Below are positions 34,802-43,160 of a DNA stretch of 64,000 nucleotides, one piece after another. The notes beneath the pieces are model-generated. The model was not told the DNA's origin and did no database searches. It worked only from the letters and a program-made list of their open reading frames with translations. Source of the DNA: Granulicella arctica (lineage in GTDB: Bacteria > Acidobacteriota > Terriglobia > Terriglobales > Acidobacteriaceae); contig NZ_JACCCW010000002.1 in NCBI RefSeq assembly GCF_013410065.1, positions 434,001-498,000 of the forward strand, written 5' to 3'. Every line of letters begins with the position of its first letter. Position 1 is the first letter of the stretch. The position numbers were made by a program, and so were the translations under genes.

Positions 34802-35227
34802 TTATGCGTTGGTGGTGGCGCAGTAGGTGTCGAAGGCGCGCTGGAGCTCCTGCGCGATGGCAGGGGCGGTCGAGGTCTCGATGGCGGAGCGCTGCATGAG
34901 GTAGACGAGCTGGCCGTCGCGCAGGATGGCGATGGCGGGCGAGGTGGGAGGATGGCCGCCGAAGTAGCTGCGGGCACGCTCGGTGGCTTCACGGTCCTGA
35001 CCGGCGAAGACGGTAACGGCGTGGTCGGGCTTGGTGGTGTGCTGCATGGCGAGACGAACACCGGGGCGCATCTTGCCGGCGGCGCATCCGCAGATGGAGT
35101 TGACGACCACCATGGTCGTTCCCGGTTTGGCTACGGCCGCATCGACCTCAGCGGCGTCGCGGGCCTCTTGAAGACCGGCGCGGGAGAGCTCTTCGCGCAT
35201 CGGAATCAACATAATCTCTGGGTACAT
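34802..35227 (-). CDS. Bacilliredoxin BrxA/BrxB family (YphP/YqiW-like)
   Basis: 141 residues with a strong AGGAGG site 6 bases before the ATG. The hallmark CGC motif is Cys46-Gly-Cys48 in NSICGCAAGKMRPG, followed by TVFAGQDREATERARSYFGG and PPTSPAIAILRDG. In Firmicutes these proteins remove bacillithiol from oxidised proteins; the family also occurs widely outside. Whether this organism makes bacillithiol cannot be told here. It is followed by its own terminator. Confidence 0.92.
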   Translation of the reverse strand: MYPEIMLIPMREELSRAGLQEARDAAEVDAAVAKPGTTMVVVNSICGCAAGKMRPGVRLAMQHTTKPDHAVTVFAGQDREATERARSYFGGHPPTSPAIAILRDGQLVYLMQRSAIETSTAPAIAQELQRAFDTYCATTNA

Positions 35228-35350
35228 GGTGTCCTCCTGGACTTAGGTAGAGCTTGAAGCTTTGTCTTTATTGTACGGCGGGTGGTGGGAACGCGCTATG
35301 CGGTTCTTAGAGAGCAGATGCTGTTGTACTCTCAAGCGGTGCAGGATTCG

Positions 35351-36385
35351 ATGATTGAGATTCAGGAACAGGTTTTGCTGGGACCTTACACGACCTTCGG
35401 GATCGGTGGACCGGCGCGGTACTTTGTGACGGTGACGACGCCGGAGGAGCTGGTGCAGGCGGTGGAGTTTGCACGGGCGCGCGGGATGGCGATGTTTGTG
35501 CTGGGTGGAGGGAGCAACCTGCTGGTGGGGGATGCTGGGTTCGACGGGCTGGTGATCCGGATGGCGCTGAGGGCGGCGACGGTTCGGGTGGGTGAGGAGT
35601 ACGAGGTGGCGGCGGGGACGGAGTGGGATGGCTTCGTGCGGGCGGTGTGCGAAGAGGGGATCAGCGGGGTGGAGTGCCTGGCGGGGATTCCGGGGCTGGT
35701 GGGAGGAAGTCCGATCCAGAACATTGGAGCGTATGGGCAGGAGGTTGCCGAGACGATTGTCTCGGTGACGGCGCTGGAGGCGGTGACGCTGCGGTTTGTG
35801 GCGCTGGAGCGTGGGGCGTGCGGGTTTGGATATCGGCGGAGCATCTTCAACTCGACGGAGCGCGGGCGGTATATCGTGACCGGGGTTCGGTTTCGGTTTT
35901 CGCGGGAGGGCCGGGTGAAGCTGGCGTATGCGGATCTGCAACGGCACTTTGCGGGGCATGCGGAGCCTTCGCCGATCGAGGTCTACCACGCGGTGCGGGG
36001 GATTCGGCAGGGCAAGGGGATGTTGTTGGTGGAGGGAGATGCAGATAGCCGGAGTGCGGGGTCGTTTTTTAAGAATCCGGTGGTGCCAGAGGCAGTGGTC
36101 GGGCGGATTGCGGGGGAGTTGGGTTTGGATGTGGGGGCGGTCCCGCGGTGGGCGGCGGGGGATGGGATGGTGAAGCTGCCTGCGGCGTGGTTGCTGGAGC
36201 GGGCTGGGTTTGCGAAGGGTTTTGCGATGGGGCGGGCGGGGATCTCGTCGCGGCATACGCTGGCGCTGATCAATCGTGGGGGAGCTTCGTTTGCGGAGAT
36301 GACGGCGCTGCGCGATCGGATAGTGGGTGTGGTGGAGGAGCGGTTTGGGGTGCGGTTGGAGCAGGAGCCGGTGCTGGTGAATTGA
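35351..36385 (+). CDS. murB: UDP-N-acetylenolpyruvoylglucosamine reductase
   Basis: 344 residues from the ATG at 35351, which gives the family N-terminus (MIEIQEQVLLGPYTTFGIGG); a GTG at 35282 would add 23 residues. FAD-binding motifs are LGGGSNLLVGD and GIPGLVGGSPIQNIGAYGQE; the catalytic Ser region DADSRSAGSFFKNPV and the C-terminal Glu near LEQEPVLVN are present. Length and the extra loops match type I (E. coli-like) MurB. It makes UDP-MurNAc for peptidoglycan. It stands apart from the main mur cluster. Confidence 0.96.
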   Translation: MIEIQEQVLLGPYTTFGIGGPARYFVTVTTPEELVQAVEFARARGMAMFVLGGGSNLLVGDAGFDGLVIRMALRAATVRVGEEYEVAAGTEWDGFVRAVCEEGISGVECLAGIPGLVGGSPIQNIGAYGQEVAETIVSVTALEAVTLRFVALERGACGFGYRRSIFNSTERGRYIVTGVRFRFSREGRVKLAYADLQRHFAGHAEPSPIEVYHAVRGIRQGKGMLLVEGDADSRSAGSFFKNPVVPEAVVGRIAGELGLDVGAVPRWAAGDGMVKLPAAWLLERAGFAKGFAMGRAGISSRHTLALINRGGASFAEMTALRDRIVGVVEERFGVRLEQEPVLVN

Positions 36386-36468
36386 TGATGTGCTAGTTGA
36401 TAAACATTTTGTATCAGGTTGAAAATAAGTAATTAATGATCACAATTATTGTGCGGAATGGTTTTGCT

Positions 36469-37200
36469 CTAGCTGTGTAACCGGGTGAGGAGGCGGGTGC
36501 GCTCGGGTGCCAGGACTTGGTTGGTGGGGCCTTGGTGGGTGATGCGACCGGCTTCCAGGCGGAGGACTTCGGCTTGGAGGAGGAAGGCTTCGCCGATGTC
36601 GTGGGTGACGGAGAGGACCGGGGTTCGGCGTTGGGCTAGCCAGGATTGCAGGTCGGTGGCGAGGGTGTCGCGGAGGGTGTAGTCGAGGCCGGTGAAGGGC
36701 TCGTCGAGGAGGAGGAGTGCGTTGGGTGTGGCGACGGCGGAGGCGGTGGCTCGAGCTACGGAGACGCGTTGTTTTTCGCCTCCGCTGAGGGCTTGGGGTT
36801 GTTTGGTGGCCAGGGGTTCGAGGCGGAAGAGGTGGAGGATTTCGTCCAGGAGAGCTGGGGTGGACGCTAGGGTTGCGATGGGGACGCCGTAGCGGATATT
36901 TTCGGCGACGGTCATGTTGGGGAAGAGGCGGGGAGATTGGCCCGCGCTGCGGACGGGGCGTTGGTAAGGTGGGACGAAGAGGCGGGTGGCGGTGTTGAGG
37001 ATCGGTGTTGAGGCTAGGGTGAGCTTGCCGTGATCAGGCCGGACGAAGCCCTGGATGGCGCGGAGGATGGTGGTCTTGCCGCTGCCGGAGGGGCCGAAGA
37101 GGACGGTCCAGGGTTGGGTGAGGGTGAAGATGGCGTCTAGGGTGAGGGGGCCTTGATGGTGTTTGAGTTCAATTTGCAAGAAGGGGCTGTTAGTCGACAA
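36469..37200 (-). CDS. modC: Molybdate ABC transporter ATP-binding protein, short form
   Basis: 243 residues. Walker A GPSGSGKTT, Q-loop region SPRLFPNMTVAENI, signature LSGGEKQRVSVARA and Walker B LLLLDEPFTGLD are present, with the H-loop VTHDIGEAF. It ends soon after, so the C-terminal Mop/TOBE domain of E. coli ModC (~350 aa) is missing. The start overlaps modB by 11 bases. It powers molybdate import with ModA and ModB, both upstream. Tungstate or sulfate relatives cannot be fully excluded, but the gene order is that of mod. Confidence 0.9.
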   Translation of the reverse strand: MSTNSPFLQIELKHHQGPLTLDAIFTLTQPWTVLFGPSGSGKTTILRAIQGFVRPDHGKLTLASTPILNTATRLFVPPYQRPVRSAGQSPRLFPNMTVAENIRYGVPIATLASTPALLDEILHLFRLEPLATKQPQALSGGEKQRVSVARATASAVATPNALLLLDEPFTGLDYTLRDTLATDLQSWLAQRRTPVLSVTHDIGEAFLLQAEVLRLEAGRITHQGPTNQVLAPERTRLLTRLHS

Positions 37201-37873
37201 GGCCTACCCGCCTTTCGTGATTGCGGAGGGAGGGCCAGAGGTAGATGACGAGGAGGGAGACCATGGCGACGAGGAGAAGCAGGAGTGCGGTGTGGTTGGC
37301 GGCGGCGTAGTCGAAGTCCTGGACCTGGTCGTAGAGAGCGATGGAGAGGGTTCGGGTGGCTCCGGGGATGTTGCCGCCGAGCATGAGGACGACGCCGAAT
37401 TCGCCTACGGTGTGGGTGAAGGTGAGGATGGCGGCGGTGAGGAGCGAGGTGCGCGTGAGGGGGAGGATGACGCGGCGGAAGGTTCGGGTGGGGGTGGCTC
37501 CGAGGCCGGCGGAGGCTTCGAGGTAGGCGCGGTCGATCCCGCTGAAGCCGGAGACGAGCGGCTGTACGGCGAAGGGAAGGCTGTAGAGGATCGATCCGGT
37601 GAGAAGACCGCTGAAGCTGAAGGCGAGGGGATGTCCGAGGAGGTGGACGAAGAGACGTCCGATGGGTGTGAGCGGGCCGAGGGCGACGAGGAGATAAAAG
37701 CCGATGACGGTGGGTGGAAGGACGAGCGGAAGGGCTACGACGGACTGGACGACGGCTCGCATGGGACCGTGCCCGGAGGCGATCCACCAGGCGAGCGGAA
37801 GGGCGACCACGAGCAGGATGGCTGTGGTGCTGAGAGCCAGCCGGAGGGTGAGTAGAAGGGCATCGAGGTCCAT
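37190..37873 (-). CDS. modB: Molybdate ABC transporter permease
   Basis: 227 residues with about five or six membrane helices. The cytoplasmic EAA loop reads YLEASAGLGATPTRTFRRVILPL, and LPLVLPPTVIGFYLLVALGPLTPIG and EFGVVLMLGGNIPG are typical of ModB. It lies 61 bp after modA and overlaps modC. Length is normal for ModB (~230). Confidence 0.94.
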   Translation of the reverse strand: MDLDALLLTLRLALSTTAILLVVALPLAWWIASGHGPMRAVVQSVVALPLVLPPTVIGFYLLVALGPLTPIGRLFVHLLGHPLAFSFSGLLTGSILYSLPFAVQPLVSGFSGIDRAYLEASAGLGATPTRTFRRVILPLTRTSLLTAAILTFTHTVGEFGVVLMLGGNIPGATRTLSIALYDQVQDFDYAAANHTALLLLLVAMVSLLVIYLWPSLRNHERRVGLVD

Positions 37874-37934
37874 ATTGGGCCAGTGTACCGATGTATGGAC
37901 CTTGAGGTGATTGCGGCCTGTCTACTTGGCTTGG

Positions 37935-38768
37935 CTACTTGACTGCGGCCAGGCCGAATTGGGAGAGGTTCTGCTGGATGGTGGGTGAGGTGAGCCAGTC
38001 TATGAAGGCGTGGGCGTCGGGGCGGATGGGAGATGCTTTGAGGACTACGCCGTACTGGATGATTTTGGGATAGCTGTTGAGCGGCAGGAGGACGTAGGTG
38101 CCGATCTGGCGGAAGTGCTCGGTGTTGGCGGCGGTGAGGGAGATGAGGCCGAGGTCGGCGTTGCCGGACTCGACGAACTGCGCGGTCTGGGAGATGTTTT
38201 CGGCGACGACGAGTTTGGGAGCGAGCGTTTTATCCAGCTTGAGGAAGCGGAGTGCGGATATGGCGGCTCGGCCGTAAGGGGCGTGGAGCTCGTTAGCGAC
38301 GGCGATGGATTTGACGCGCGGGTCGGAGAGTGAGTCGAGATGCAGGGGCTGAAGGGGCGAGTCTTTGCGAGCCCAGAGGACGAGGGTTCCCTTGGCGTAG
38401 GCGATGGGAGACTTGGTGTCGGCTAGGTCAGCGGCGACGATTTTTTCGGGGAAAGTAAAGTCGGCGCCGAGGAAGATGTCGGTGGCCTCGCCTTCAAGGA
38501 TTTGGGTGGAGAGGGTCGCAGAAGATCCAAAGCTGACGACGAGTTTGATGCCGGTGGCGTGCTCATACGCCTGGGCCAGAGTGGGCATGACGGGTTGCAG
38601 GTCAGAGGCGGCGGCGATGCGAATCTGTCGTTGAGCGGGAGGCATGGCGTCTTGTGCTGAGGCGTGAAGGCAGAAGAATCCAAGGCTACAAAGTGTCAGG
38701 AGTGTGAAGAACTTGGGGACACACGGACTCTTACGGTAGGCTATCTGTATCGATGAAAGTTTCAGCAC
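37935..38768 (-). CDS. modA: Molybdate-binding periplasmic protein
   Basis: 277 residues from a GTG at 38768, the only standard start before the signal peptide (KFFTLLTLCSLGFFCLHASAQ). The ligand fold shows IRIAAASDLQPVMPTLAQAYE, VVSFGSSATLSTQILEGE and ADIFLGAD-like sequence, with VAENISQTAQFVESGNADLGLISL later. Ser and Tyr residues of these loops hold molybdate in the family. Its 5' end overlaps the divergent thrC start by 16 bp. First gene of modABC. Confidence 0.92.
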   Translation of the reverse strand: MLKLSSIQIAYRKSPCVPKFFTLLTLCSLGFFCLHASAQDAMPPAQRQIRIAAASDLQPVMPTLAQAYEHATGIKLVVSFGSSATLSTQILEGEATDIFLGADFTFPEKIVAADLADTKSPIAYAKGTLVLWARKDSPLQPLHLDSLSDPRVKSIAVANELHAPYGRAAISALRFLKLDKTLAPKLVVAENISQTAQFVESGNADLGLISLTAANTEHFRQIGTYVLLPLNSYPKIIQYGVVLKASPIRPDAHAFIDWLTSPTIQQNLSQFGLAAVK

Positions 38769-40138
38769 ATACCCTTAGATGCACCGAGTGCGGCGCGGGA
38801 ATCGCCGGAGAAGACGCTGCAAGCGATTTTCGCTGCACCCTGTGCGGTGGACTGTATGAGGTCAATTATCCCTGGTCGCTGACGCCTAGCGGAACGGGCA
38901 GCAAGCTGCCGAACGCGAGTGCGTTGCGCTGGCTGTGGCAGGAGCGACGGACGTCCACTCTGCCGATTGATCAGAGCGGAGTGTGGCGCTTCCGCGACCT
39001 GTTGCCGATCGTCTCGGACTTTGATCGGGCTGTGACGCTGCGCGAGGGAAATACTCCGCTGTACGAGTTGCCGCGCTGCGCAAAGGCGGCGGGTGTGGAT
39101 TGGCTACTGGCGAAGCACCAGGGAATGAATCCTACGGGGTCGTTTAAGGACACGGGGATGACGGCTGCGCTGTCGGTGGCGGCGGACCGGGGCTTCGAGT
39201 GGGTGGCGTGCGCATCGACGGGGAACACCTCAGCTGCCATGGCTGCCTATGCGGCTCGGGCAGGGCTGCGGAGCATCGTGTTTATCCCCGAAGGCAAGAT
39301 TGCGTGGGGCAAGCTGTCGCAGTCGATGGACTACGGTGCGTTGACGATCCAGTTGAAGACGGACTTCGATGGATGCGTGAATATTTTGACGGACCTGGTG
39401 AAGCGGTTCCCGATTTACCTGCTGAACTCGGTGAACCCGTATCGGCTGGAGGGTCAGAAGACGCCGGCGTTCGAGATCCTGGAGCAGATGGACTGGCAGG
39501 TGCCGGAGCACATCGTCGTTCCGGGCGGAAATCTGGCGAACTCGGCGGCGTTGGGCAAAGGATTTAGCGAGATGCTGCACCTGGGGCTGATCCAGAGTGT
39601 TCCGAAGATCAGCGTGATCCAGGCGGAGGGAGCGAATCCGCTATACCGCTGGTTTACGGATACGAACCGCATCATGCGGCCGGTTACGGCGGACACGCGG
39701 GCTACGGCGATTCGCATCGGCAACCCGGCGAGCTGGCGCAAGTCGGCGGCTGTCATCGAGAAGATGGGCGGCTGGTGTGAGCAGGTCAGCGAGGCCGAGA
39801 TTGCGCTGGCCAAGGCGCAGATTGGCTCGGAGGGCGTTGGGTGCGAGCCTGCCTCTGCGGTCACCTTTGCGGGGCTCAAGAAGCTGGTTGCGGCGGGCAG
39901 AGTGCTGCGTGAAGAGCGCACTGTTCTTATCCTGACCGGGCATACGCTGAAGGACTCCGACTATACGATCAACTACCATCGCGGTGAGTTGCTGACGGCG
40001 GAGGAGTCGGCGGGGATCTCTGCTGCGGATCGCGTGCTGCACGAGGAGCTGTGCAAGCCTCCGATTGTGCTGGAGGCGAACCCGGATGTGGTGCTGCGGA
40101 CGCTGGAATCTCATATGAAGACTGTTCAGCACGCATGA
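38753..40138 (+). CDS. thrC: Threonine synthase with N-terminal zinc ribbon
   Basis: 461 residues. A four-Cys ribbon (Cys10, Cys13, Cys28, Cys31) precedes the PLP fold. The Schiff-base Lys132 lies in GSFKDTG, the phosphate loop is ASTGNTSAAM, and FIPEGKIAWGK and VPGGNLANSAALG follow. It converts O-phosphohomoserine to threonine. Its TGA overlaps the ATG of thrB, confirming the pathway context. A second, more distant paralogue lies at 63059. Confidence 0.95.
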   Translation: MKVSAHTLRCTECGAGIAGEDAASDFRCTLCGGLYEVNYPWSLTPSGTGSKLPNASALRWLWQERRTSTLPIDQSGVWRFRDLLPIVSDFDRAVTLREGNTPLYELPRCAKAAGVDWLLAKHQGMNPTGSFKDTGMTAALSVAADRGFEWVACASTGNTSAAMAAYAARAGLRSIVFIPEGKIAWGKLSQSMDYGALTIQLKTDFDGCVNILTDLVKRFPIYLLNSVNPYRLEGQKTPAFEILEQMDWQVPEHIVVPGGNLANSAALGKGFSEMLHLGLIQSVPKISVIQAEGANPLYRWFTDTNRIMRPVTADTRATAIRIGNPASWRKSAAVIEKMGGWCEQVSEAEIALAKAQIGSEGVGCEPASAVTFAGLKKLVAAGRVLREERTVLILTGHTLKDSDYTINYHRGELLTAEESAGISAADRVLHEELCKPPIVLEANPDVVLRTLESHMKTVQHA

Positions 40139-41061
40139 GTCTGACGACACAGAAGAGTACTGCCCCAGGAAAGATTCATCTGAAGCTCCCTGCGACCTCG
40201 GCCAATCTTGGGCCGGGGTTCGACGCGCTTGGGTTGGCGATGGCGCTGTATCTGACCATTGATGCGGTGGTGGCGACCGAATTTCAGATTGACGCTACGG
40301 GGCGGAACGCCGATCTGTGTAGGCGGGTGGAAGATAGCCTGATCCTGACGACGTACCGCGAGGTGCTGGCGGATGCGGGACGAGAGCCTCTGCCGATCGG
40401 GTTGCTGCTACATAACGAGATTCCGCTGGGAATGGGTTGTGGGTCGAGCGCGGCGGCTCTGCTGGCGGGGGTGTTGCTGGCGAATCACTTTGGGGAGCTG
40501 GGATGGTCTGGGCAGCAGGTATTGGAGGAGGCTTGTCGGCGGGAAGGTCATCCGGATAATGTTGCGGCCTGCTGGAAAGGCGGCATGACCTCGTCGTCAT
40601 GCTTTGGAAGCCGTGTAGTGACAGCGACTTGCGGGGAAGAGCTTAACTGGAAGATTCTGATTGCTCTGCCGTCGGCTAGCCTGGCGACGGAGAAGGCACG
40701 GGCGCTGCTGCCAGCGACATATAGCCGGGCGGATGCGGTTGCGAATGTGCAGAGTACGGCGCTGCTGGTGTCTGCGTTTGCCCTGGGGCGAGGCGATCTG
40801 CTGCGGTATGCGATGCAGGACCGGATCCATCAACCGTATCGGATGGAGGCGTGTCCGCTGTTGCCGTTGCTGCTGCCGATGGTGGAAGAGCCTGGGGTGC
40901 TGGGCGTGGCTTTGAGTGGAGCTGGACCGTCCGTTCTCTTGATCCTCGAAGGGGATGCTCCTGTTGGCGATTTAGTTAACAAAATTCGTTACCTGGGCAG
41001 TGATCCGATGCTGGATGTGATGCAGACTCGAGTTGCAAGTGGCTGTTTTGTCAAGGGTTAG
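40135..41061 (+). CDS. thrB: Homoserine kinase
   Basis: 308 residues from the ATG at 40135, overlapping the thrC stop (ATGA). GHMP-kinase motifs: PATSANLGPGFDALGLAM at the N end, the ATP loop EIPLGMGCGSSAAAL, and the C-terminal GVALSGAGPSVLLI. It phosphorylates homoserine to the ThrC substrate. A longer frame back to 40051 lies inside thrC and is rejected. A structured region with a strong terminator follows. Confidence 0.96.
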   Translation: MSLTTQKSTAPGKIHLKLPATSANLGPGFDALGLAMALYLTIDAVVATEFQIDATGRNADLCRRVEDSLILTTYREVLADAGREPLPIGLLLHNEIPLGMGCGSSAAALLAGVLLANHFGELGWSGQQVLEEACRREGHPDNVAACWKGGMTSSSCFGSRVVTATCGEELNWKILIALPSASLATEKARALLPATYSRADAVANVQSTALLVSAFALGRGDLLRYAMQDRIHQPYRMEACPLLPLLLPMVEEPGVLGVALSGAGPSVLLILEGDAPVGDLVNKIRYLGSDPMLDVMQTRVASGCFVKG

Positions 41062-41094
41062 AAACTATTAATCACAAGTTACCTAAGTGTGATT

Positions 41095-41196
41095 TACAGG
41101 GGTGGCGAAGTTCTTTAAACTCGTGGGGTAAGCAGTTCTGGGGAGGGCTGCTTCACCGCCCGTTGACCTCTTTACGAGGTCCGGGCGTTTTCTTTT
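41095..41196 (+). ncRNA. Possible structured RNA ending in an intrinsic terminator
   Basis: In the 268-bp thrB-trxA gap, GGGTGGCGAAG (41100-41110) can pair with CTTCACCGCCC (41151-41161) with one U-G and one mismatch, enclosing an AGCAG/CTGCT hairpin. This competes with the terminator stem. The layout resembles an attenuator or small RNA, but no known family is recognised and no ORF of a leader peptide is convincing. Confidence 0.3.
41157..41196 (+). terminator. Strong rho-independent terminator after thrB
   Basis: CGCCCG/CGGGCG (41157-41162, 41182-41187) continues into GACCTC/GAGGTC (41165-41170, 41176-41181) with a 2-nt bulge and 5-nt loop. TTTTCTTTT follows. It separates thrC-thrB from trxA. 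Confidence 0.88.
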
Positions 41197-41329
41197 GTGC
41201 AGGGTAGGATGAGCCGGTTGCGGTGGTTGAAACTACTGCACTGGTTCTGCATCTACTATGAAGTGATATAAACGTGCGTCACTTGCGATTGCCGGATCGG
41301 CAGAGCGACAGGTTGGCGGGAGGATTGAG

Positions 41330-41662
41330 ATGGCAGGACAGTTCGTCAGTGAAGTAAACGATGACACCTTTGATAAAGAGGTGTTGCAGTCGGATCAGCC
41401 GGTATTGGTAGATTTTTGGGCCGCATGGTGTGGTCCTTGCCGTGCCTTAGCTCCTGTGGTCGATGAGGTTGCGACCCAGTACAACGGAAAGCTGAAGGTG
41501 ATGAAGATGGATGTGGATAAAAACAACTCCACTCCTGCTCGCTACGGCATCCGCGGCATCCCTGCATTGTTGATCTTCAAGGGCGGTCAGGTTGCTGACC
41601 AGATCGTTGGCTTCGTGCCGAAGGATACGATCGACAAGTCGATCACCAAGGTGATTGTCTAA
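41330..41662 (+). CDS. trxA: Thioredoxin
   Basis: 110 residues. The active site is WCGPC with Cys34 and Cys37, followed by YGIRGIPALLIFKGG with the cis-Pro, and GFVPKDTIDKSI. GGGAGG stands 8 bases upstream of the ATG. Length and motif are of canonical Trx1. It reduces cytoplasmic disulfides, supplied by thioredoxin reductase. A dyad that may terminate transcription follows. Confidence 0.97.
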   Translation: MAGQFVSEVNDDTFDKEVLQSDQPVLVDFWAAWCGPCRALAPVVDEVATQYNGKLKVMKMDVDKNNSTPARYGIRGIPALLIFKGGQVADQIVGFVPKDTIDKSITKVIV

Positions 41663-41680
41663 GTTGCTTCGATGATTTTG

Positions 41681-41708
41681 GATGGCCCGGCGAACCTGCC
41701 GGGCCATC
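41681..41708. terminator. Hairpin after trxA
   Basis: GATGGCCCGGC (41681-41691) and GCCGGGCCATC (41698-41708) form an 11-bp perfect stem with a 6-nt loop. There is no clear T run, so it may be a weak terminator or an mRNA stabiliser. Confidence 0.6.
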
Positions 41709-41762
41709 GTCGTTTAAGCGCGCGGATGAGGCGAGCGGCGAGCGCTGTCTTACACTGAACAG

Positions 41763-43160
41763 ATGCTGGAGTGGATGCTTTTCCGCGCGATCATGGTGGC
41801 TTTCTTCATCTTGGCCAACAGCTTCTTTGTGGCTGCGGAGTTTGCGCTGGTGAGCATCCGCGAGACGCGGGTGGAGCAGTTGATCGCGCTGGGTCGTCCG
41901 GGGGCGCGGACGGCGCTGCAGCTGAAGCATGCGATCGATGAATTCTTGCCTGCGGTGCAGTTTGGGGTGACGCTGGCGGCGCTGGCGCTGGGATGGATCG
42001 GCGAGCCTGCGGTGACGGAGATCATCCTGCGGCTGGCGCAACGGTGGCTGACGGTGATGCCGCCTCATATGCTGGTCTACGCGCATGCGATTGCGATTGC
42101 GATCTCGTTTAGCGTGATTACGTACTTCGAAGTGCTGCTGGGGGAGTTGGTGCCGAAGTCGTTGGCGCTGCAACGGGCGGAGCGGATTGCGCTGGCGGTG
42201 GCGGGGCCGATGGATGTGTTCATCCAGATTACGCGGCCGGCGGTGAAGCTGATGAACGGATCGGCGACGCTGGTGCTGCGGTTGTTTCGGGCTCCGCTGC
42301 GCGGTGAGGGGGCGGTGCACTCGCCGGAGGAACTGAAGCTGATTGCGACGGCGACGCGGAGGATGGGGCTGCTGCCGGTGTTTCAGGAGGAGATCATTCA
42401 CCGAGCGATCGAGCTGAACCATGTGACGGTGCGGGAGATTATGACACCGCGGGGGAAGATCTTTTCGCTGTCGGCTGATCTGCCGGTGGAGGCGGCGAGC
42501 GCGAGGCTCGTCGATGAGCAGCACTCGCGGGTGCCGGTGTTCGATCCGGAGGGTGGGCCGGAGCAGATTATGGGGGTGGTGTACTCGAAGGACGTGTCGC
42601 GGCTGATGCACTTTCGCAGCATCGCGCTGGGGTTTGGCGGGGCGCAGGAGTCGACGCTGACGTTGCGGAAGGTGATGCGCGAGGTGATGTTTGTTCCGGA
42701 GACGAAGCTGGCCGTTGAGCTGTTGCAGGAGTTTCAAGAGCGGCGGCGACAGATTGCGGTGGTGGTGGATGAGTTCGGATCGACGGTGGGGATTGTGACG
42801 GCGGAGGATGCGCTGGAGCAGATTGTCGGCGAGCTGGAGGATGAGTTCGATGTGGCGAGCGCGATCACTCCGCTGAGTGCGACGGGTGTGGTGACGCTGG
42901 ATGGGACGACTACGCTACGGGATCTTGGGACACAGCTTCGATGGAGCTTTCCGCGTGAGGCGGGCGTGGAGACGCTGGCGGGGTTTCTGCTGGCGCAGTT
43001 GGGGCATATTCCTCATGCGGGCGAGTCGTTCGATCATGAGGGGCGACGGTTTACGGTGGCCGGGATGAATGGGCATCGGATCAGTCAGGTACGGGTGGAG
43101 ACTTTGCCGGAGAGGTCGTCCGCTGAGGTGGAAGCTGAGAGCAGGGAAGCGACCGCATGA
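41763..43160 (+). CDS. CorC/HlyC-family (CNNM) membrane protein with CBS domains
   Basis: 465 residues. The N-terminal DUF21 domain has four hydrophobic segments (FFILANSFFVAAEFALVSIRETR first). Two CBS domains follow (around 215-335, with REIMTPRGKIFSL and VVVDEFGSTVGIVTAEDALEQI), then a CorC_HlyC domain at the end. This is the standard architecture of putative Mg2+/Co2+ efflux or magnesium homeostasis proteins. The stop overlaps the ATG of the following permease, suggesting coupling. Confidence 0.93.
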   Translation: MLEWMLFRAIMVAFFILANSFFVAAEFALVSIRETRVEQLIALGRPGARTALQLKHAIDEFLPAVQFGVTLAALALGWIGEPAVTEIILRLAQRWLTVMPPHMLVYAHAIAIAISFSVITYFEVLLGELVPKSLALQRAERIALAVAGPMDVFIQITRPAVKLMNGSATLVLRLFRAPLRGEGAVHSPEELKLIATATRRMGLLPVFQEEIIHRAIELNHVTVREIMTPRGKIFSLSADLPVEAASARLVDEQHSRVPVFDPEGGPEQIMGVVYSKDVSRLMHFRSIALGFGGAQESTLTLRKVMREVMFVPETKLAVELLQEFQERRRQIAVVVDEFGSTVGIVTAEDALEQIVGELEDEFDVASAITPLSATGVVTLDGTTTLRDLGTQLRWSFPREAGVETLAGFLLAQLGHIPHAGESFDHEGRRFTVAGMNGHRISQVRVETLPERSSAEVEAESREATA

